64,000 nt of DNA from Acinetobacter variabilis (GCF_000369625.1 NZ_KB850113.1:1523186-1587185); one strand, 5' to 3'; numbered from the stretch's first letter, positions 7,131-17,105 are shown. Numbers and translations: made by a program. The notes: generated by a model from the letters alone, not told the origin.

Positions 7131-8383
7131 TATAACCCCCCTATTTTAATAACAATCTGTACGGATTCTGGAGACGATGGGTGAGCAATACTTTTAGCCA
7201 TAAATATCTCACTACCAAAGATAAATGATTGCTTGTTGGAAAATGGCTCCGATTGATATAACCATTTAAGTGCCGGCAAAACCCCTCTGATATTACTATT
7301 GTATATATAGGCAGGCATTAATGCATATCCAATACTTGTTGGACTACCTATAATTGCTTCTCCAGATGTATTGTTAATTTTACCAATACCCAGAGAGACA
7401 ATAGCGGCTAATCCTGATGAATTTTGAGTATAATCTCTTTGCAATAATAAAGTTTTTTTGTTTAGAGTCGGTACAGGGCAATTTCGCAGACGGTAAAAAT
7501 TTTCACTCGCAGGTGCGTAGTCTAAGCTGCTTATTAGAAAATTATTTGTCGAGTCTCCTTCAAGAAATGATTCAAAGCTCCCAAACCCATAGACTGCTGA
7601 GAAATCTTCTTTTTCATTAGATGAATTAATAATATAGAACCAGTCACCATTACCAACTACCATCCATTTCATCTCATTGGAAGATGCACCATACCGATCC
7701 CCGTCTGAGGACCCAAAACCATAACTCGTCGCATAGTACCATCGAGCCCAGCCATTAATTGCCTCAATACCTGAACCTGTGCCTATCCAATTTTTATCAG
7801 GCATAGTGGAATCAAAGGGCGCCTGAACACCAAGCATCGTATCAATATCCGTCATATCTTCAACAATACCGACTTTTGCGTACTTCGCATAAGTTGCTGT
7901 ATATGCTGGATCAAGTTCATCTACAACACGTAGAAATGGGTGACTTGGCAAAAGTAAATTGGTAGATCGATAAGCTGCCTTTCCACCACCATTTGGGTTG
8001 GTACTTGAGAATGGTTTTTCCCACGCAAGTGGGGGTAATGAGGCTGTGATTGTGCCTGTGGCGGTAGATAAACTTGGTACGGCTGCAAGTTCAAACGTGA
8101 CACTTTGTGCGTTTGGTACGGTTAATACTCTATGTTCACCATTGAACTCTGACTGATTTGCCCCAGTGATTTTAATCACCTGGTATTGCATCAAATTATG
8201 CGCAGAGCTAAATAATGCAGTAACTGTTGTACCTGATGCTATAAGTGATGAAACAGCACCAACATTAATGCCATTCACTAAGCAAGCATCCAACACATTA
8301 ATCATACTGCCATAGGCATTTTGCAATTGTGGCGCATTGTTGTTTGTATGCACGTAGAACTTAATATCTGTACTTGCGACCAT
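7130..8383 (-). CDS. Putative tail/fibre protein, 417 residues
   Basis: Begins MVASTDIKFYVHTNNNAPQL just after a terminator. The first ~120 residues are compact and strand-rich (TGANQSEFNGEHRVLTV resembles a domain seen in many phage virion proteins). The remainder is aromatic- and Gly/Ser-rich (RWYYATSYGFGSSDGDR, MKWMVVGNGDWFYIINSS), typical of a distal host-contact or structural domain. The 3' two-thirds are visibly more AT-rich than the 5' part, suggesting a mosaic junction within the gene. It is probably a tail protein; receptor binding is only a possibility. Confidence 0.6.
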   Translation of the reverse strand: MVASTDIKFYVHTNNNAPQLQNAYGSMINVLDACLVNGINVGAVSSLIASGTTVTALFSSAHNLMQYQVIKITGANQSEFNGEHRVLTVPNAQSVTFELAAVPSLSTATGTITASLPPLAWEKPFSSTNPNGGGKAAYRSTNLLLPSHPFLRVVDELDPAYTATYAKYAKVGIVEDMTDIDTMLGVQAPFDSTMPDKNWIGTGSGIEAINGWARWYYATSYGFGSSDGDRYGASSNEMKWMVVGNGDWFYIINSSNEKEDFSAVYGFGSFESFLEGDSTNNFLISSLDYAPASENFYRLRNCPVPTLNKKTLLLQRDYTQNSSGLAAIVSLGIGKINNTSGEAIIGSPTSIGYALMPAYIYNSNIRGVLPALKWLYQSEPFSNKQSFIFGSEIFMAKSIAHPSSPESVQIVIKIGGL

Positions 8384-8396
8384 TTTGTTTACTCAT

Positions 8397-8419
8397 AAAA
8401 AAGACCGCATTACGCGGCC
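8397..8419 (-). terminator. Intrinsic terminator between tail proteins
   Basis: On the minus strand GGCCGC-GTAAT-GCGGTC is followed by TTTTTT. It lies between the 536-residue and 417-residue tail genes. Confidence 0.75.
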
Positions 8420-8435
8420 ATATTTGATTTAGGTT

Positions 8436-10046
8436 TTAGATAACGCGGTCAATGTCACCGCGCAGCATGATCTGGAATTGATCCGACAATACTGCTGGCT
8501 CTGACTGTTTTACTGTACGAATTACCCAGACCGGAAAGTTTGCAGCGACTGTATTGAATCGCAGGACATTACCATTTGCCCAGCCAGCACCCCATCCTTC
8601 TTTTTTAATCGTGAAATATGGAACACCGGTCACCGGGTTAATCGGTGCATAGTCAGCATTGGTGGTTCCTGTACCAATCTGGCCAGAATATTCACCTACA
8701 CAACGGAATGATTGATCGCCTGTGAATATCAGCGCCCAACGCTCCTGAATCGCCCCGTTGTTTGTGACTTGAAGTGGGTACAGTGAGTCGTTGTAATTAG
8801 CTAAAATTCCTGAGCTTGGTTCATCTGCCCAGGCATTACTCCACGAGCCTTGCACAAACTTACGTGTGTAACGTGCCTGCATATCACCAATGACTAAAGC
8901 AGATCCAACAATGGTGTCGACTGCATCATAGTTATGGGTTAAAGGCTTAGTGAATGTCAGCTGACCATTGATCTGCACATCACGGATCAAGCCCATGTCT
9001 TGATAGCGATATTTAACTGTTAGTGGCGCAACCAGATTACCCATCACAAAGTCACCACCAAGCGTCACACGACCATAATCATAATCAACCGTGTATAAAT
9101 CGAAAGCTACTTTCGTTCCGTTGGCATCTTCAAGTTCAGCCCATGAAATACGCTGATCCTTCAGATCATATGTGGTCCCTGCAATGGCATCAGTTAGCTC
9201 TTGAGCTTTGCTTGAGCTGACAATCCCAATGCCACCAACACGGAAAATCGGCACCCGGCCATCAATTGGTAAACGTGTTGCAGATAACCCTAGAATTTCT
9301 GAATCAAGCGGAATATAGGTATAAGCCACAGCGTTATAACGCACTGATGAAGCATCGACCCAGACCGGAGCATTGATCCATACCGTATTGCCGGTGTCTG
9401 TATATTCAAGCAGCGGGTCATACCAAGGCTCGTTCAATATCCAGAGATTGTCTGTCTTTTTGGTCTTTTTGTAGAAGTAAATCGAGACAAAGCCATTTTC
9501 CCAATTCACTTGACCGTGCGCATGGTCAGTTTCAATCACGCCATTTTCATCAGCAGTCAATGTTAGTTGCCCATGGTCGAGCGTCCCCACAATCACGGTT
9601 AATGATTGCGGTCGAATCGGCATGATCGGCGTTCTAAAGCTGATTTTATTGACTGGTGGTAAGTCGGTAGTTGTGGTTAATGATTGCAGACTGAGCGTGT
9701 TGTCTGCACCAGGCGTCCATGATGTAATCTCAACAACACCATTACCATACTGAATAGAGCCGGATTGAATCCCGCTATTATTCGACGGATCAACATTGCG
9801 ATAAAGCAGTCCAGATCGATCCAAGAAAGTATCATTGCCAATTTTAAAACGTGCCGAACCCGTCAAAATCTGCTCGTCAAAACCAGTGGTTAGGTCAAAA
9901 CTTAAATTGTTCGCAGTGATTGTTTTGCTGTCGCTACCACTGCTTGCAGTATCTCGATAGCTAACACTAACATTGGCCGCATCAAATGCTTTTAATGTTC
10001 GAGTGACTGCACTGTAGCCTGATACTTGCGGTGCGTAAAAACTCAT
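8436..10046 (-). CDS. Tail protein, 536 residues, beta-rich
   Basis: Preceded by AGGAAGTTAGCT. The protein is almost wholly predicted beta: it includes GSIQYGNGVVEITSW and GQVNWENGFVSIYF modules that resemble the repeated G-x-I-x-Y-x-x-G units of the preceding 656-residue protein, and RRDVQINGQLTF-like strands. It lies downstream of the tape measure with the other distal-tail genes and probably forms part of the tail tip or distal tail. No enzymatic motif was recognised and no specific family can be named. Confidence 0.65.
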   Translation of the reverse strand: MSFYAPQVSGYSAVTRTLKAFDAANVSVSYRDTASSGSDSKTITANNLSFDLTTGFDEQILTGSARFKIGNDTFLDRSGLLYRNVDPSNNSGIQSGSIQYGNGVVEITSWTPGADNTLSLQSLTTTTDLPPVNKISFRTPIMPIRPQSLTVIVGTLDHGQLTLTADENGVIETDHAHGQVNWENGFVSIYFYKKTKKTDNLWILNEPWYDPLLEYTDTGNTVWINAPVWVDASSVRYNAVAYTYIPLDSEILGLSATRLPIDGRVPIFRVGGIGIVSSSKAQELTDAIAGTTYDLKDQRISWAELEDANGTKVAFDLYTVDYDYGRVTLGGDFVMGNLVAPLTVKYRYQDMGLIRDVQINGQLTFTKPLTHNYDAVDTIVGSALVIGDMQARYTRKFVQGSWSNAWADEPSSGILANYNDSLYPLQVTNNGAIQERWALIFTGDQSFRCVGEYSGQIGTGTTNADYAPINPVTGVPYFTIKKEGWGAGWANGNVLRFNTVAANFPVWVIRTVKQSEPAVLSDQFQIMLRGDIDRVI

Positions 10047-10048
10047 AG

Positions 10049-12019
10049 CTAACTTCCTACATATATATTAAATGGTGTGTAGTTCGCTCTATATTCTGTT
10101 AGCTGCAGGACTGGCGTGACTTCACATGCACCTGTTGCGTATGTGATCAAACCCATCTGAACACCAAATTGATCAACTAATTTCCCTGTAGTACTGTTGT
10201 TTATTGGCTCATCATGCAGCGTAACATCACCCTCTGTTGGTACACCCACCTCACGGCTGACTGGAATACTTAAAGACACACTGCTTGGCTCAATCGCTGC
10301 GCCTGTACCAATAACAAAGCTGAGCTTTTGGTTTGTGTCTGGTGCTCCACTATTGACAGTTTGTGTCTTTGGAGCGCCATAAGTATATGTGATCGTAAAT
10401 ACAGTGCCTTGTTGTGGTAGCTTGAGTGGAATAATTCGACCTTTACCATTATTGCGTCTTAAGTAGCCTGTTGCGTCACCTGTGAATTTTCCAGCACTAT
10501 TCAATGTTGCTGTTTTTATTTCACCCTCAAGCAACCAGGTCACAGTGGCTGTTGCAATCCCGTTATGAAAAAGCGTGAAGTCCACCCCAGCAGGATCAAC
10601 CGCCAAGCCGCTTCGTACAAAAGTGACAATTGGCGTACCCCAATTCAACAGGATCGGTGTATCAACATCAGGTAAAGCGCCAGTCGTTAATAACCATGAG
10701 CCAGTTTCATAATTAATCATGCCCGAACCAAAAGAAGGGCTTGCAGCCTTAAGCTGGCCTGATCCATCATCTTGCAAGGTGTAAAACTTGCCCTGACTCA
10801 TGTATGAAATCGACAAAGCCCCTGGTGCAGGAATCGGAATTAAAACTCCCGTCCAGTTTGTACCTTGGTTATTCTGAGTCACTGGAATGGCATGGCTTTG
10901 GTAATACTGATTCGGTGCAGCGGCAGGTTTGAATGTGATATTTAAACTCACAGTTCCGGCTGGAGCTGATGATGTCCATTGAATCAATCCGCGCTGGTAA
11001 TCAATCGTGCCAACCTGAGTGCCTTGAGTGTTTTTAAGCAATCCGCCTTGGTCGGTAATCTGCTGACCCTGCAAGGTGAAAGACATACTCGACGGAATCA
11101 CTGCTGATCCGATATACAGGTTCTGACTGACACCAATTACCATATTCGGGTAATTGGCTGTAATGGTACCTTCGTTACCTGCAACCAACACCACACTTTC
11201 ACCTGCAGCATTCACATCAATAATCGGGGTTTCAGTCTGAGCAGATGGAATAAGTTGAGCAAAGATACTTTTGGCATTTACGGTGAATTCACCCACATTT
11301 GCACCGGATGCCAGCGCTGTAGATGAGTAATACAGGCCAGTATCAGCAACAATCGTATCCCGGATGATGGTTTTAGATTTCTCACCGTTGTACCACTGAC
11401 GAGCAGACAGTCCTACAAAATCGACTTCAAGCGCATCATTAAGTGAATAAGTAGCAATCTTATATTCAACACTTTTACCATCAATCACCATGACTGCGGT
11501 TCGAGTTTCAACTTTGGTAATGCGTACATACTGCTCACGCTCTAAAGCCTCACCTTCATCACTGATCAGGACAATCGTATCGCCCACTGATGATTCGGTT
11601 TCTTGTGGAAACATGGCAACCTGCAGTGATGACATGCCTTTCCAGTGTGTATCCAGTGGTGTGCCAGCAATCTGACCACCTTTAGCCAGGTAATTCTCTA
11701 CCCGGTTCTGGGCAGATTGGCGTTCATCGGTCCAGTTTTTGGTGCTGAAAAGCAATGCTGACACGTTTGGATCTTCTGGTAACTCAGATACAAAGACTGT
11801 TGCACCCATCAATAAATCAGTGTCTTCAGTAGTCACAGCTGGAAAAATTTTACGCATGGAGACATCGCCCATGGTTCGATCCATTTCCGATACATCATTG
11901 AACAGGTTATTGCTGATCCCGTCCTGCACCACGACACCAGAATATTTACCACCACCATCAGAGTTATCGGTCAAGCGTTCAGACTTGTAGATCACTAAAT
12001 CCTTGGTTTCAATCGCCAT
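10049..12019 (-). CDS. Tail protein, 656 residues, repeated beta modules
   Basis: Starts after GGAGTTAGACG and overlaps the preceding 139-residue gene by 11 bases. The N-terminal ~260 residues form one domain; after it come beta modules marked by GTIDYQRG (337-344), GMINYETG (433-440) and GLITYATG (623-630), each ending in a strand such as VSLNITFKP. These look like Ig-like or fibronectin-like virion decoration domains. It is a distal-tail structural protein by position. The family is not recognised beyond that. Confidence 0.65.
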   Translation of the reverse strand: MAIETKDLVIYKSERLTDNSDGGGKYSGVVVQDGISNNLFNDVSEMDRTMGDVSMRKIFPAVTTEDTDLLMGATVFVSELPEDPNVSALLFSTKNWTDERQSAQNRVENYLAKGGQIAGTPLDTHWKGMSSLQVAMFPQETESSVGDTIVLISDEGEALEREQYVRITKVETRTAVMVIDGKSVEYKIATYSLNDALEVDFVGLSARQWYNGEKSKTIIRDTIVADTGLYYSSTALASGANVGEFTVNAKSIFAQLIPSAQTETPIIDVNAAGESVVLVAGNEGTITANYPNMVIGVSQNLYIGSAVIPSSMSFTLQGQQITDQGGLLKNTQGTQVGTIDYQRGLIQWTSSAPAGTVSLNITFKPAAAPNQYYQSHAIPVTQNNQGTNWTGVLIPIPAPGALSISYMSQGKFYTLQDDGSGQLKAASPSFGSGMINYETGSWLLTTGALPDVDTPILLNWGTPIVTFVRSGLAVDPAGVDFTLFHNGIATATVTWLLEGEIKTATLNSAGKFTGDATGYLRRNNGKGRIIPLKLPQQGTVFTITYTYGAPKTQTVNSGAPDTNQKLSFVIGTGAAIEPSSVSLSIPVSREVGVPTEGDVTLHDEPINNSTTGKLVDQFGVQMGLITYATGACEVTPVLQLTEYRANYTPFNIYVGS

Positions 12020-12428
12020 CGTCTAACTCCGTAAAGCGCAAAGTCACATTAAAATAATCATCCAGTGATACCGCTGGAATTCCTTTCACCGGTGCAGCCT
12101 CTAAAGCTCCATCCTGGTGATTAAATTTGACAGTGAATTGCCGGTTGTCATGCGGCTGTTCAAACTGCAGTCTGAAATTTTCATTCTGCAGCTTGGACCA
12201 CTCCAAAACAGTCCGTAATTCACGCAGCTTGATCCAACCCATTTCCTGATCTGCCGGTTGTAAAGTGATTGGCCGACCTGATTTCTTTTTACCTTCCTGA
12301 ATGATCAGGGAGCCATCCATGGCATAGGCTTGATTCTGCTCAATGGCCTTCCATGAAAATTCATCAGGCCATAAAAAACCGTCCTCTAATGGGACGGTCT
12401 CTGATGTTGCTAAGCGAATAAGTTTCAT
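12009..12428 (-). CDS. Minor tail protein, 139 residues
   Basis: The ATG overlaps the tape-measure stop (ATGA), so it is translationally coupled. The protein begins MKLIRLATSETVPLEDGFLW and is strand-rich (NRQFTVKFNHQDGALEAAPV, YFNVTLRFTELD). Its size and position directly after the tape measure match the distal-tail or tail-tip attachment proteins of siphoviruses (lambda M/L region), although no family match is certain. Confidence 0.65.
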   Translation of the reverse strand: MKLIRLATSETVPLEDGFLWPDEFSWKAIEQNQAYAMDGSLIIQEGKKKSGRPITLQPADQEMGWIKLRELRTVLEWSKLQNENFRLQFEQPHDNRQFTVKFNHQDGALEAAPVKGIPAVSLDDYFNVTLRFTELDDGD

Positions 12429-15400
12429 GTTGATTTCGCTATACCTTTTAATTGATTTACCAGATTGGTCATTACATCCTTTTGGCTTGCATCACCTGTA
12501 AGGGATAGGGTTTGACCTCCGAATTGGATGTTGTAATTCACACTTTCCTTAATGCTTTGTGTAGCAGCATTTGATGACACAGAAGGAATTGACGGCGCAT
12601 AGTCACTCAAACTACTGGAACCAGTTGAAGCGACATTGATACTGCGGAGCAATTCATTGATCTTGTTGGTTCCGTGTTGGGTGGTTATTCCATTGGCTGC
12701 AGCTCGATCAAATTCAGCATTGATCAATGCTTTCATTGCCACGCTGCTTTCCTTTCCAAGACCTTCAGCTTTAGCATCACGATCAGCGGCCATAGCCTTG
12801 GACCAGATGGTAGAAGCCAATTTTTCAGCCTCTTTATCGTCATAGCCTTTGCTTTTCAGCTGTGAAATCACATCAGACTTGGTGTAAGAATCGTATTCGT
12901 AGATTCCTTTACTCAATGCTTCGCCCTGTCGCTTCATTTCTTTATTGAAATCACTCTTAGCCTTGTTGACAGCATCGGCCCAAGCTTCGGTAGAAGATTT
13001 GGCTTCTTCACGTGCAATCTGACCTGCGTGACGGTATCCATCACCAATGCCACGTGCGGAATCCTTAACGCGGTCATTGGATTTGGTCCAATCATCCATG
13101 GTTTTGACAACAGCCTTTCCAGTATCATCAATCTGCACTTCTAGATTACGCCCGGCATTCATTGCATTTACCGCTGCAATTCTTCCTGCGTCACCGGATG
13201 CAGCCGCAGACTGAGCAGCTTTTTCATAGGCCTTTTGAATGCCTTCAGCTGTGGCCTTGCCACTATCCCGAATCGTGATGTAATCCATTAAGGCCTGTTG
13301 AGCGGAAAGCTTTAACTGCTCTTTGGTCTGAATACCAAGGCGCTTAAACGCTTCAGTAACCGGGTCAATATCATCAGGTAACTCTTGAGCTTGCAGCTTG
13401 ATCGCAATTAAACCTTGCTCAACCTGAGATGTTGAAATCTGACCTTGGGTGCCAAACTCCTGAAGTTTAGCTTTAGCTAAATCAATCTCAGCCTGGCTTT
13501 TAGCCTTGCTAAGCCAATCCTCCCATGCCTGATAAAGAACATCACCAGCCTGTTTGCCTGTATAGCCAGCTTCACTCAGCTTGGTCTTAAGTCCATCCAG
13601 CTCATTCCCTGAACTAGAGAAGGATTTAGAGACTTTGTTTAACGAGGCATCAAGGTCTACACCAAACAATTTGGCAGCAGCAGATGCTCTTGAATACGCT
13701 GTTTCTGCCACTTGGCCAGATCCAGTATTCGCTTTGTTGAGCTCAGCAATTCTTAAATCACGGTTATTGGCCAACTCTGCTTCTTTGGCATTAATTGCAT
13801 TAATAGAGGCTTGTGCAGATGCTAAAGCGTTTAAATCGCCTGACTTTTTGGCCTGTTCAATCTGTTGTTCCAGAAGTGCTCGTTCAGCTGCAGCTTGCTT
13901 CTGATAAGCCAGATATTCTTCATCGGCTTTCTTAACATTCTCTTTGGCCAGCTTAAGAGCTTCTTCCTTTTTAGCGGCACTTTCAGCAGCCTGTTCTGCA
14001 CTTTGGCCAGCCTGAACACTAACCTTTCCTGCCTCATCGATGGTGACGATATAGCCTTTGGTCAATAGATCGGCCTGCATTACGCCATCCATGACACCAC
14101 CATTGGCCTTGATAGCAGCCTCGGCATAAGCCTGAACAGCATTTAACTTTTCAGACTCTGTGGCTTTTTTCCCATTAACTTCTGATTGCTGATCAGAAAG
14201 TAATTGCTCCAACTCCTGCTTGGATAGAGCTAATCTTTCCGCAGTTTTTTGTCCTTGAGTTTGAGCTGCCTCATTTAAGCGCTGAACCCCTTTGGATTGA
14301 AAATTTTGAGCCTCACGATCAGCCTCAGCGTAATACTCTTTGGCTTTATCCTTCATCAAGTCTGCATTTGCTGCGAATTGCTTACTAACATCACCCCAAG
14401 TGAGTGCGGCCATAACACTATTCGCAGCAGAGGCTAGCGTGAAAAAATTACCCGTTGCTACTTTAAGGATAATACCGATTGCTGTAAGACCATCACCTAT
14501 AAAGCCAAATGTAATTCCTAAGCCCTGGAGAATTCGCTCTAAGAAACTGACTTGCTCGCCTGCAGATGAAACACCTCCTGTGAACGAGGAAAAAACAGAT
14601 AATGTGCTGGTTATTGATGTATTGAGAATATCAAGAATATCCACACCGAATTCATATACCTGGGATACTAAATCTTTAACAGCATCATAAGCAGCAGATA
14701 TGGCATTTTTAAAGGCTTCGATAGTGCTGGCGTCAATCCCACCTTGTAAATCACCAATCAGTGAGGCCAACCCCAAACCCACATCATCTAAAAATACTTT
14801 TATAATCCCCAGATTATCAGCTACCACAACTAAAGCATCAGCAACGGTGGCACTTGAGCCATTCGCCTGATCCATTTCACCAATAACGATTTGCCATGAT
14901 GTTGCAATTCGCTGTAAAGCATTACTGATTGTTGTGGGAAATTGATTATAAGTTTCCTGAATCTGTGTAGCCTGGCTCTGAACAGCCTTAATAACTCTTT
15001 CAGATGTAAGCTCCCCATTTTCAGCCATCTTACGAAGTTCGCCAGTGGTTGAATTCAGCCCTTTTGCTAACGCCTCAGCCAACCCGTAGCCATTCTCCAT
15101 AATGGAGTTGAATTCTTCACCACGCAGCACACCACCCTGCATAGCCTGAATAAACTGCTGAATAGCTGCTTCACTTGCTTGCGCACTACCTCCACCAATC
15201 TGAATGGCTTGGGTAACTGTTTTAGTCAGTTCTAACGCTTGTTGCTGCGTCATCCCTATTTCTTTACCGACTGTATTGAGTCGAGTAAATAAATCACCTG
15301 TTGCCTGTAAGCTAGAATTTGTGGCAAGTGCTACCTGGTGAACACCTGCCATTGCTTGTTGGAAATTACCACCTTCCTTAGTGGCGATTTGAATGCGTAC

Positions 15401-16057
15401 CGATAGGTTGGTATATGAGTCGGCAGCCTCAGCCAGCTCACGAATACCCAAACCAATACCTATACCACCCATAATCCCAATAAGGGCAGTGTATCCAGTT
15501 TTTAGAGCCCCAATACCTTTTTGCGCCGCCTGAGCTGCTGTGTCTGTTTCTCTTAAGCTGTTGTTGGCTTTGCCTACTTCTGCCTGAAATCCACTAAAAG
15601 CCTGATCTGTTTGCTGTACTTCTTTTTCAAGTTGATCAACCTGAACCTGCGCTTTTTCAATATCTGCAGGTGAAGCTTTAGTTTTTGAAAATGCTTCAAG
15701 ATTCTGCTTGGCTTGGGCTAGATCACCTTTAAGCTGGCTTAATGCCTTCTCAGCTCTATTACCAAAATCCGTAAAATTCCCTGCTGCAGATTTTGCGTTA
15801 TCACCAGCATCTTTAATAATGCCTGTAGCAGCATTTAGTGACTGGGAAAGCTTGTCTGCTAATTCACTGGTGCCTTTAGGGATAATATTCCCCATTTCTT
15901 TCGAAGCATCAGTGGTTGCTTGTTTTAACCGTTCTGACTCTTGTTTTATTGCATTAAATACTGATTTAGCTGCATCTTCCGATTGCTTAATATTGCCAAC
16001 AAAGCCTTTAGTGTCGGCATCCATGATTAATTTGAATGTTAAATTTTTACCAGACAT
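12425..16057 (-). CDS. Tape measure protein
   Basis: A 1,210-residue protein read from the ATG at 16057, which has AGAGGTC before it; the longer upstream start lacks a site. It sets tail length and passes DNA at infection. The N-terminal 190 residues are coiled coil. A tape-measure N-terminal domain follows (about 210-400: YTNLSVRIQIATKEGGNFQQ, then GVLRGEEFNSIMENG), then hydrophobic and glycine-rich stretches near 190-210 and 430-600 that could insert in membranes, then long Ala/Gln/Lys-rich helices to the end. By the usual rule of about 0.15 nm per residue the tail would be near 180 nm. Confidence 0.92.
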   Translation of the reverse strand: MSGKNLTFKLIMDADTKGFVGNIKQSEDAAKSVFNAIKQESERLKQATTDASKEMGNIIPKGTSELADKLSQSLNAATGIIKDAGDNAKSAAGNFTDFGNRAEKALSQLKGDLAQAKQNLEAFSKTKASPADIEKAQVQVDQLEKEVQQTDQAFSGFQAEVGKANNSLRETDTAAQAAQKGIGALKTGYTALIGIMGGIGIGLGIRELAEAADSYTNLSVRIQIATKEGGNFQQAMAGVHQVALATNSSLQATGDLFTRLNTVGKEIGMTQQQALELTKTVTQAIQIGGGSAQASEAAIQQFIQAMQGGVLRGEEFNSIMENGYGLAEALAKGLNSTTGELRKMAENGELTSERVIKAVQSQATQIQETYNQFPTTISNALQRIATSWQIVIGEMDQANGSSATVADALVVVADNLGIIKVFLDDVGLGLASLIGDLQGGIDASTIEAFKNAISAAYDAVKDLVSQVYEFGVDILDILNTSITSTLSVFSSFTGGVSSAGEQVSFLERILQGLGITFGFIGDGLTAIGIILKVATGNFFTLASAANSVMAALTWGDVSKQFAANADLMKDKAKEYYAEADREAQNFQSKGVQRLNEAAQTQGQKTAERLALSKQELEQLLSDQQSEVNGKKATESEKLNAVQAYAEAAIKANGGVMDGVMQADLLTKGYIVTIDEAGKVSVQAGQSAEQAAESAAKKEEALKLAKENVKKADEEYLAYQKQAAAERALLEQQIEQAKKSGDLNALASAQASINAINAKEAELANNRDLRIAELNKANTGSGQVAETAYSRASAAAKLFGVDLDASLNKVSKSFSSSGNELDGLKTKLSEAGYTGKQAGDVLYQAWEDWLSKAKSQAEIDLAKAKLQEFGTQGQISTSQVEQGLIAIKLQAQELPDDIDPVTEAFKRLGIQTKEQLKLSAQQALMDYITIRDSGKATAEGIQKAYEKAAQSAAASGDAGRIAAVNAMNAGRNLEVQIDDTGKAVVKTMDDWTKSNDRVKDSARGIGDGYRHAGQIAREEAKSSTEAWADAVNKAKSDFNKEMKRQGEALSKGIYEYDSYTKSDVISQLKSKGYDDKEAEKLASTIWSKAMAADRDAKAEGLGKESSVAMKALINAEFDRAAANGITTQHGTNKINELLRSINVASTGSSSLSDYAPSIPSVSSNAATQSIKESVNYNIQFGGQTLSLTGDASQKDVMTNLVNQLKGIAKST

Positions 16058-16082
16058 GCTGACCTCTAAATTTTTATGCAAT

Positions 16083-16103
16083 AAAAAACCCGCCGAAGCG
16101 GGT
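16083..16103 (-). terminator. Terminator upstream of the tape measure
   Basis: On the minus strand CCCGC-TTCG-GCGGG is followed by TTTTTT. It separates the 198-residue insert gene from the tape measure, with the tape-measure ATG about 26 bases downstream. Confidence 0.8.
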
Positions 16104-16121
16104 ATAAGTTAGGTATTAAGC

Positions 16122-16144
16122 AAGCACCCTAAGGTGCTTTTTTT
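16122..16144 (+). terminator. Second hairpin with T-run on the plus strand
   Basis: AAGCACC-CTAA-GGTGCTT with seven Ts reads as a terminator on the plus strand, although no rightward gene lies here. It overlaps the stop of the leftward gene at 16129 and could block antisense readthrough toward the tail operon. Confidence 0.55.
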
Positions 16145-16725
16145 GTCCACATTTCACATCTCCCCAATTCGAGTTCCCTCTTAAACGAAGACTCTCTTAA
16201 TACCAGTAATGCACACCGACATCCATGTTTGGGTTTCTCCCAGTGCAATACCGCTTGCTCCAAAAAATCATCATCTATATTAAAAATCTTGTTGCTATAA
16301 CGCTTACATTCATCTGGTGTGAGATCGTCTATGACGGGTGACCACAACAGTTTATGCGCGCCAGCCCATGCTGGCTTATTCTTCGCTCGCTTATAGTCTT
16401 CAAAAAAGCAATGTCTATTAAAAAACCATGCGGCATAATAATCATCGCCCCTTATTAATTCGACATCTATCTGATTTCTCAGAAATGGCGGAACTAATGA
16501 TATATATCGTTCAATGAATTTTTGATGCAATGCCTCACATTTTTTTAATTTCCTATTTTTTAAATGTCCAAAAATATCAAGAATCTCGTATTTGTAGAAT
16601 TTCTTATCGGCATTGCACTCGATCCCAATATTGTGCAATTGTTCAACCTCATTGGCATTAAAAGTAGACTGAAACCATGCTTTATGGTTACTTGCTTCTA
16701 TTTTTGATTGCTCGTGAATCATCAT
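16129..16725 (-). CDS. Unknown protein inserted before the tape measure
   Basis: A 198-residue protein from the ATG at 16725, overlapping the stop of the preceding gene (ATGATG/TGA). It is rich in Lys, Glu, Phe, Tyr and Trp with several cysteines, including HGCRCALLVLRES near the C-terminus, and has no signal peptide. I do not recognise a family. Together with the exported 127-residue gene upstream it forms a two-gene insert between chaperone and tape measure, where most siphoviruses have nothing, and it is closed by a terminator. Its base composition is AT-rich relative to tail genes. A lysogenic-conversion (moron) role is inference. Confidence 0.6.
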   Translation of the reverse strand: MMIHEQSKIEASNHKAWFQSTFNANEVEQLHNIGIECNADKKFYKYEILDIFGHLKNRKLKKCEALHQKFIERYISLVPPFLRNQIDVELIRGDDYYAAWFFNRHCFFEDYKRAKNKPAWAGAHKLLWSPVIDDLTPDECKRYSNKIFNIDDDFLEQAVLHWEKPKHGCRCALLVLRESSFKRELELGRCEMWTKKAP

Positions 16726-17105
16726 TTGCAAACCTGATTCCAAGCTTTCTGAAACTCATCTGAATCCATGTTCTCACCTTCAACGGCAACTATTGTTGGG
16801 CTTGCAATAAAGCGTTTAAAGCCTGTGTATCCACCAAAACTATTTTTGCTATTAACTTCACCACAGTTACCATTATGGTTTCTTAATTCGGCGCTCTCCG
16901 AGTTTTTTAGAAAGTTCTTTAATGCAATACGTGAATCTGTTTGTACTTGAATTCTTTTTGACTGCTCAGATTGGCTGCTAGCTACAGTTTTTACTAGGGC
17001 TTGGGTTGGTTCAGCTTGAGAATTTGAATCATCATTTGCTAAAAAAGGCAAAGCAATGAAAAGTAATAATGCAAATACCCCCAATAAGATATACAACCGC
17101 TTCAT
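16722..17105 (-). CDS. Exported or membrane-anchored small protein
   Basis: A 127-residue protein from the ATG at 17105; GGGG lies eight bases upstream, whereas the ATG six bases earlier is too close to it. The N-terminus MKRLYILLGVFALLLFIALPF is a strong signal anchor, followed by a polar linker and a domain containing CGEVNSKNSFGGYTGFKRFI and a C-terminal Cys, perhaps disulphide-bonded in the periplasm. The form KNFLKNSESAEFRNHNG-like suggests a small periplasmic domain found in several unrelated operons. It is the first gene of a two-gene insert and may alter the lysogen's envelope, for example by excluding other phages; this is inference. Confidence 0.6.
   Translation of the reverse strand: MKRLYILLGVFALLLFIALPFLANDDSNSQAEPTQALVKTVASSQSEQSKRIQVQTDSRIALKNFLKNSESAELRNHNGNCGEVNSKNSFGGYTGFKRFIASPTIVAVEGENMDSDEFQKAWNQVCK

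Noticed and set aside
13581..14690. Rightward frames of up to 116 codons inside the tape measure gene
   Set aside because: They arise from low-complexity Ala/Gln/Lys codons of the tape measure and have no independent support.
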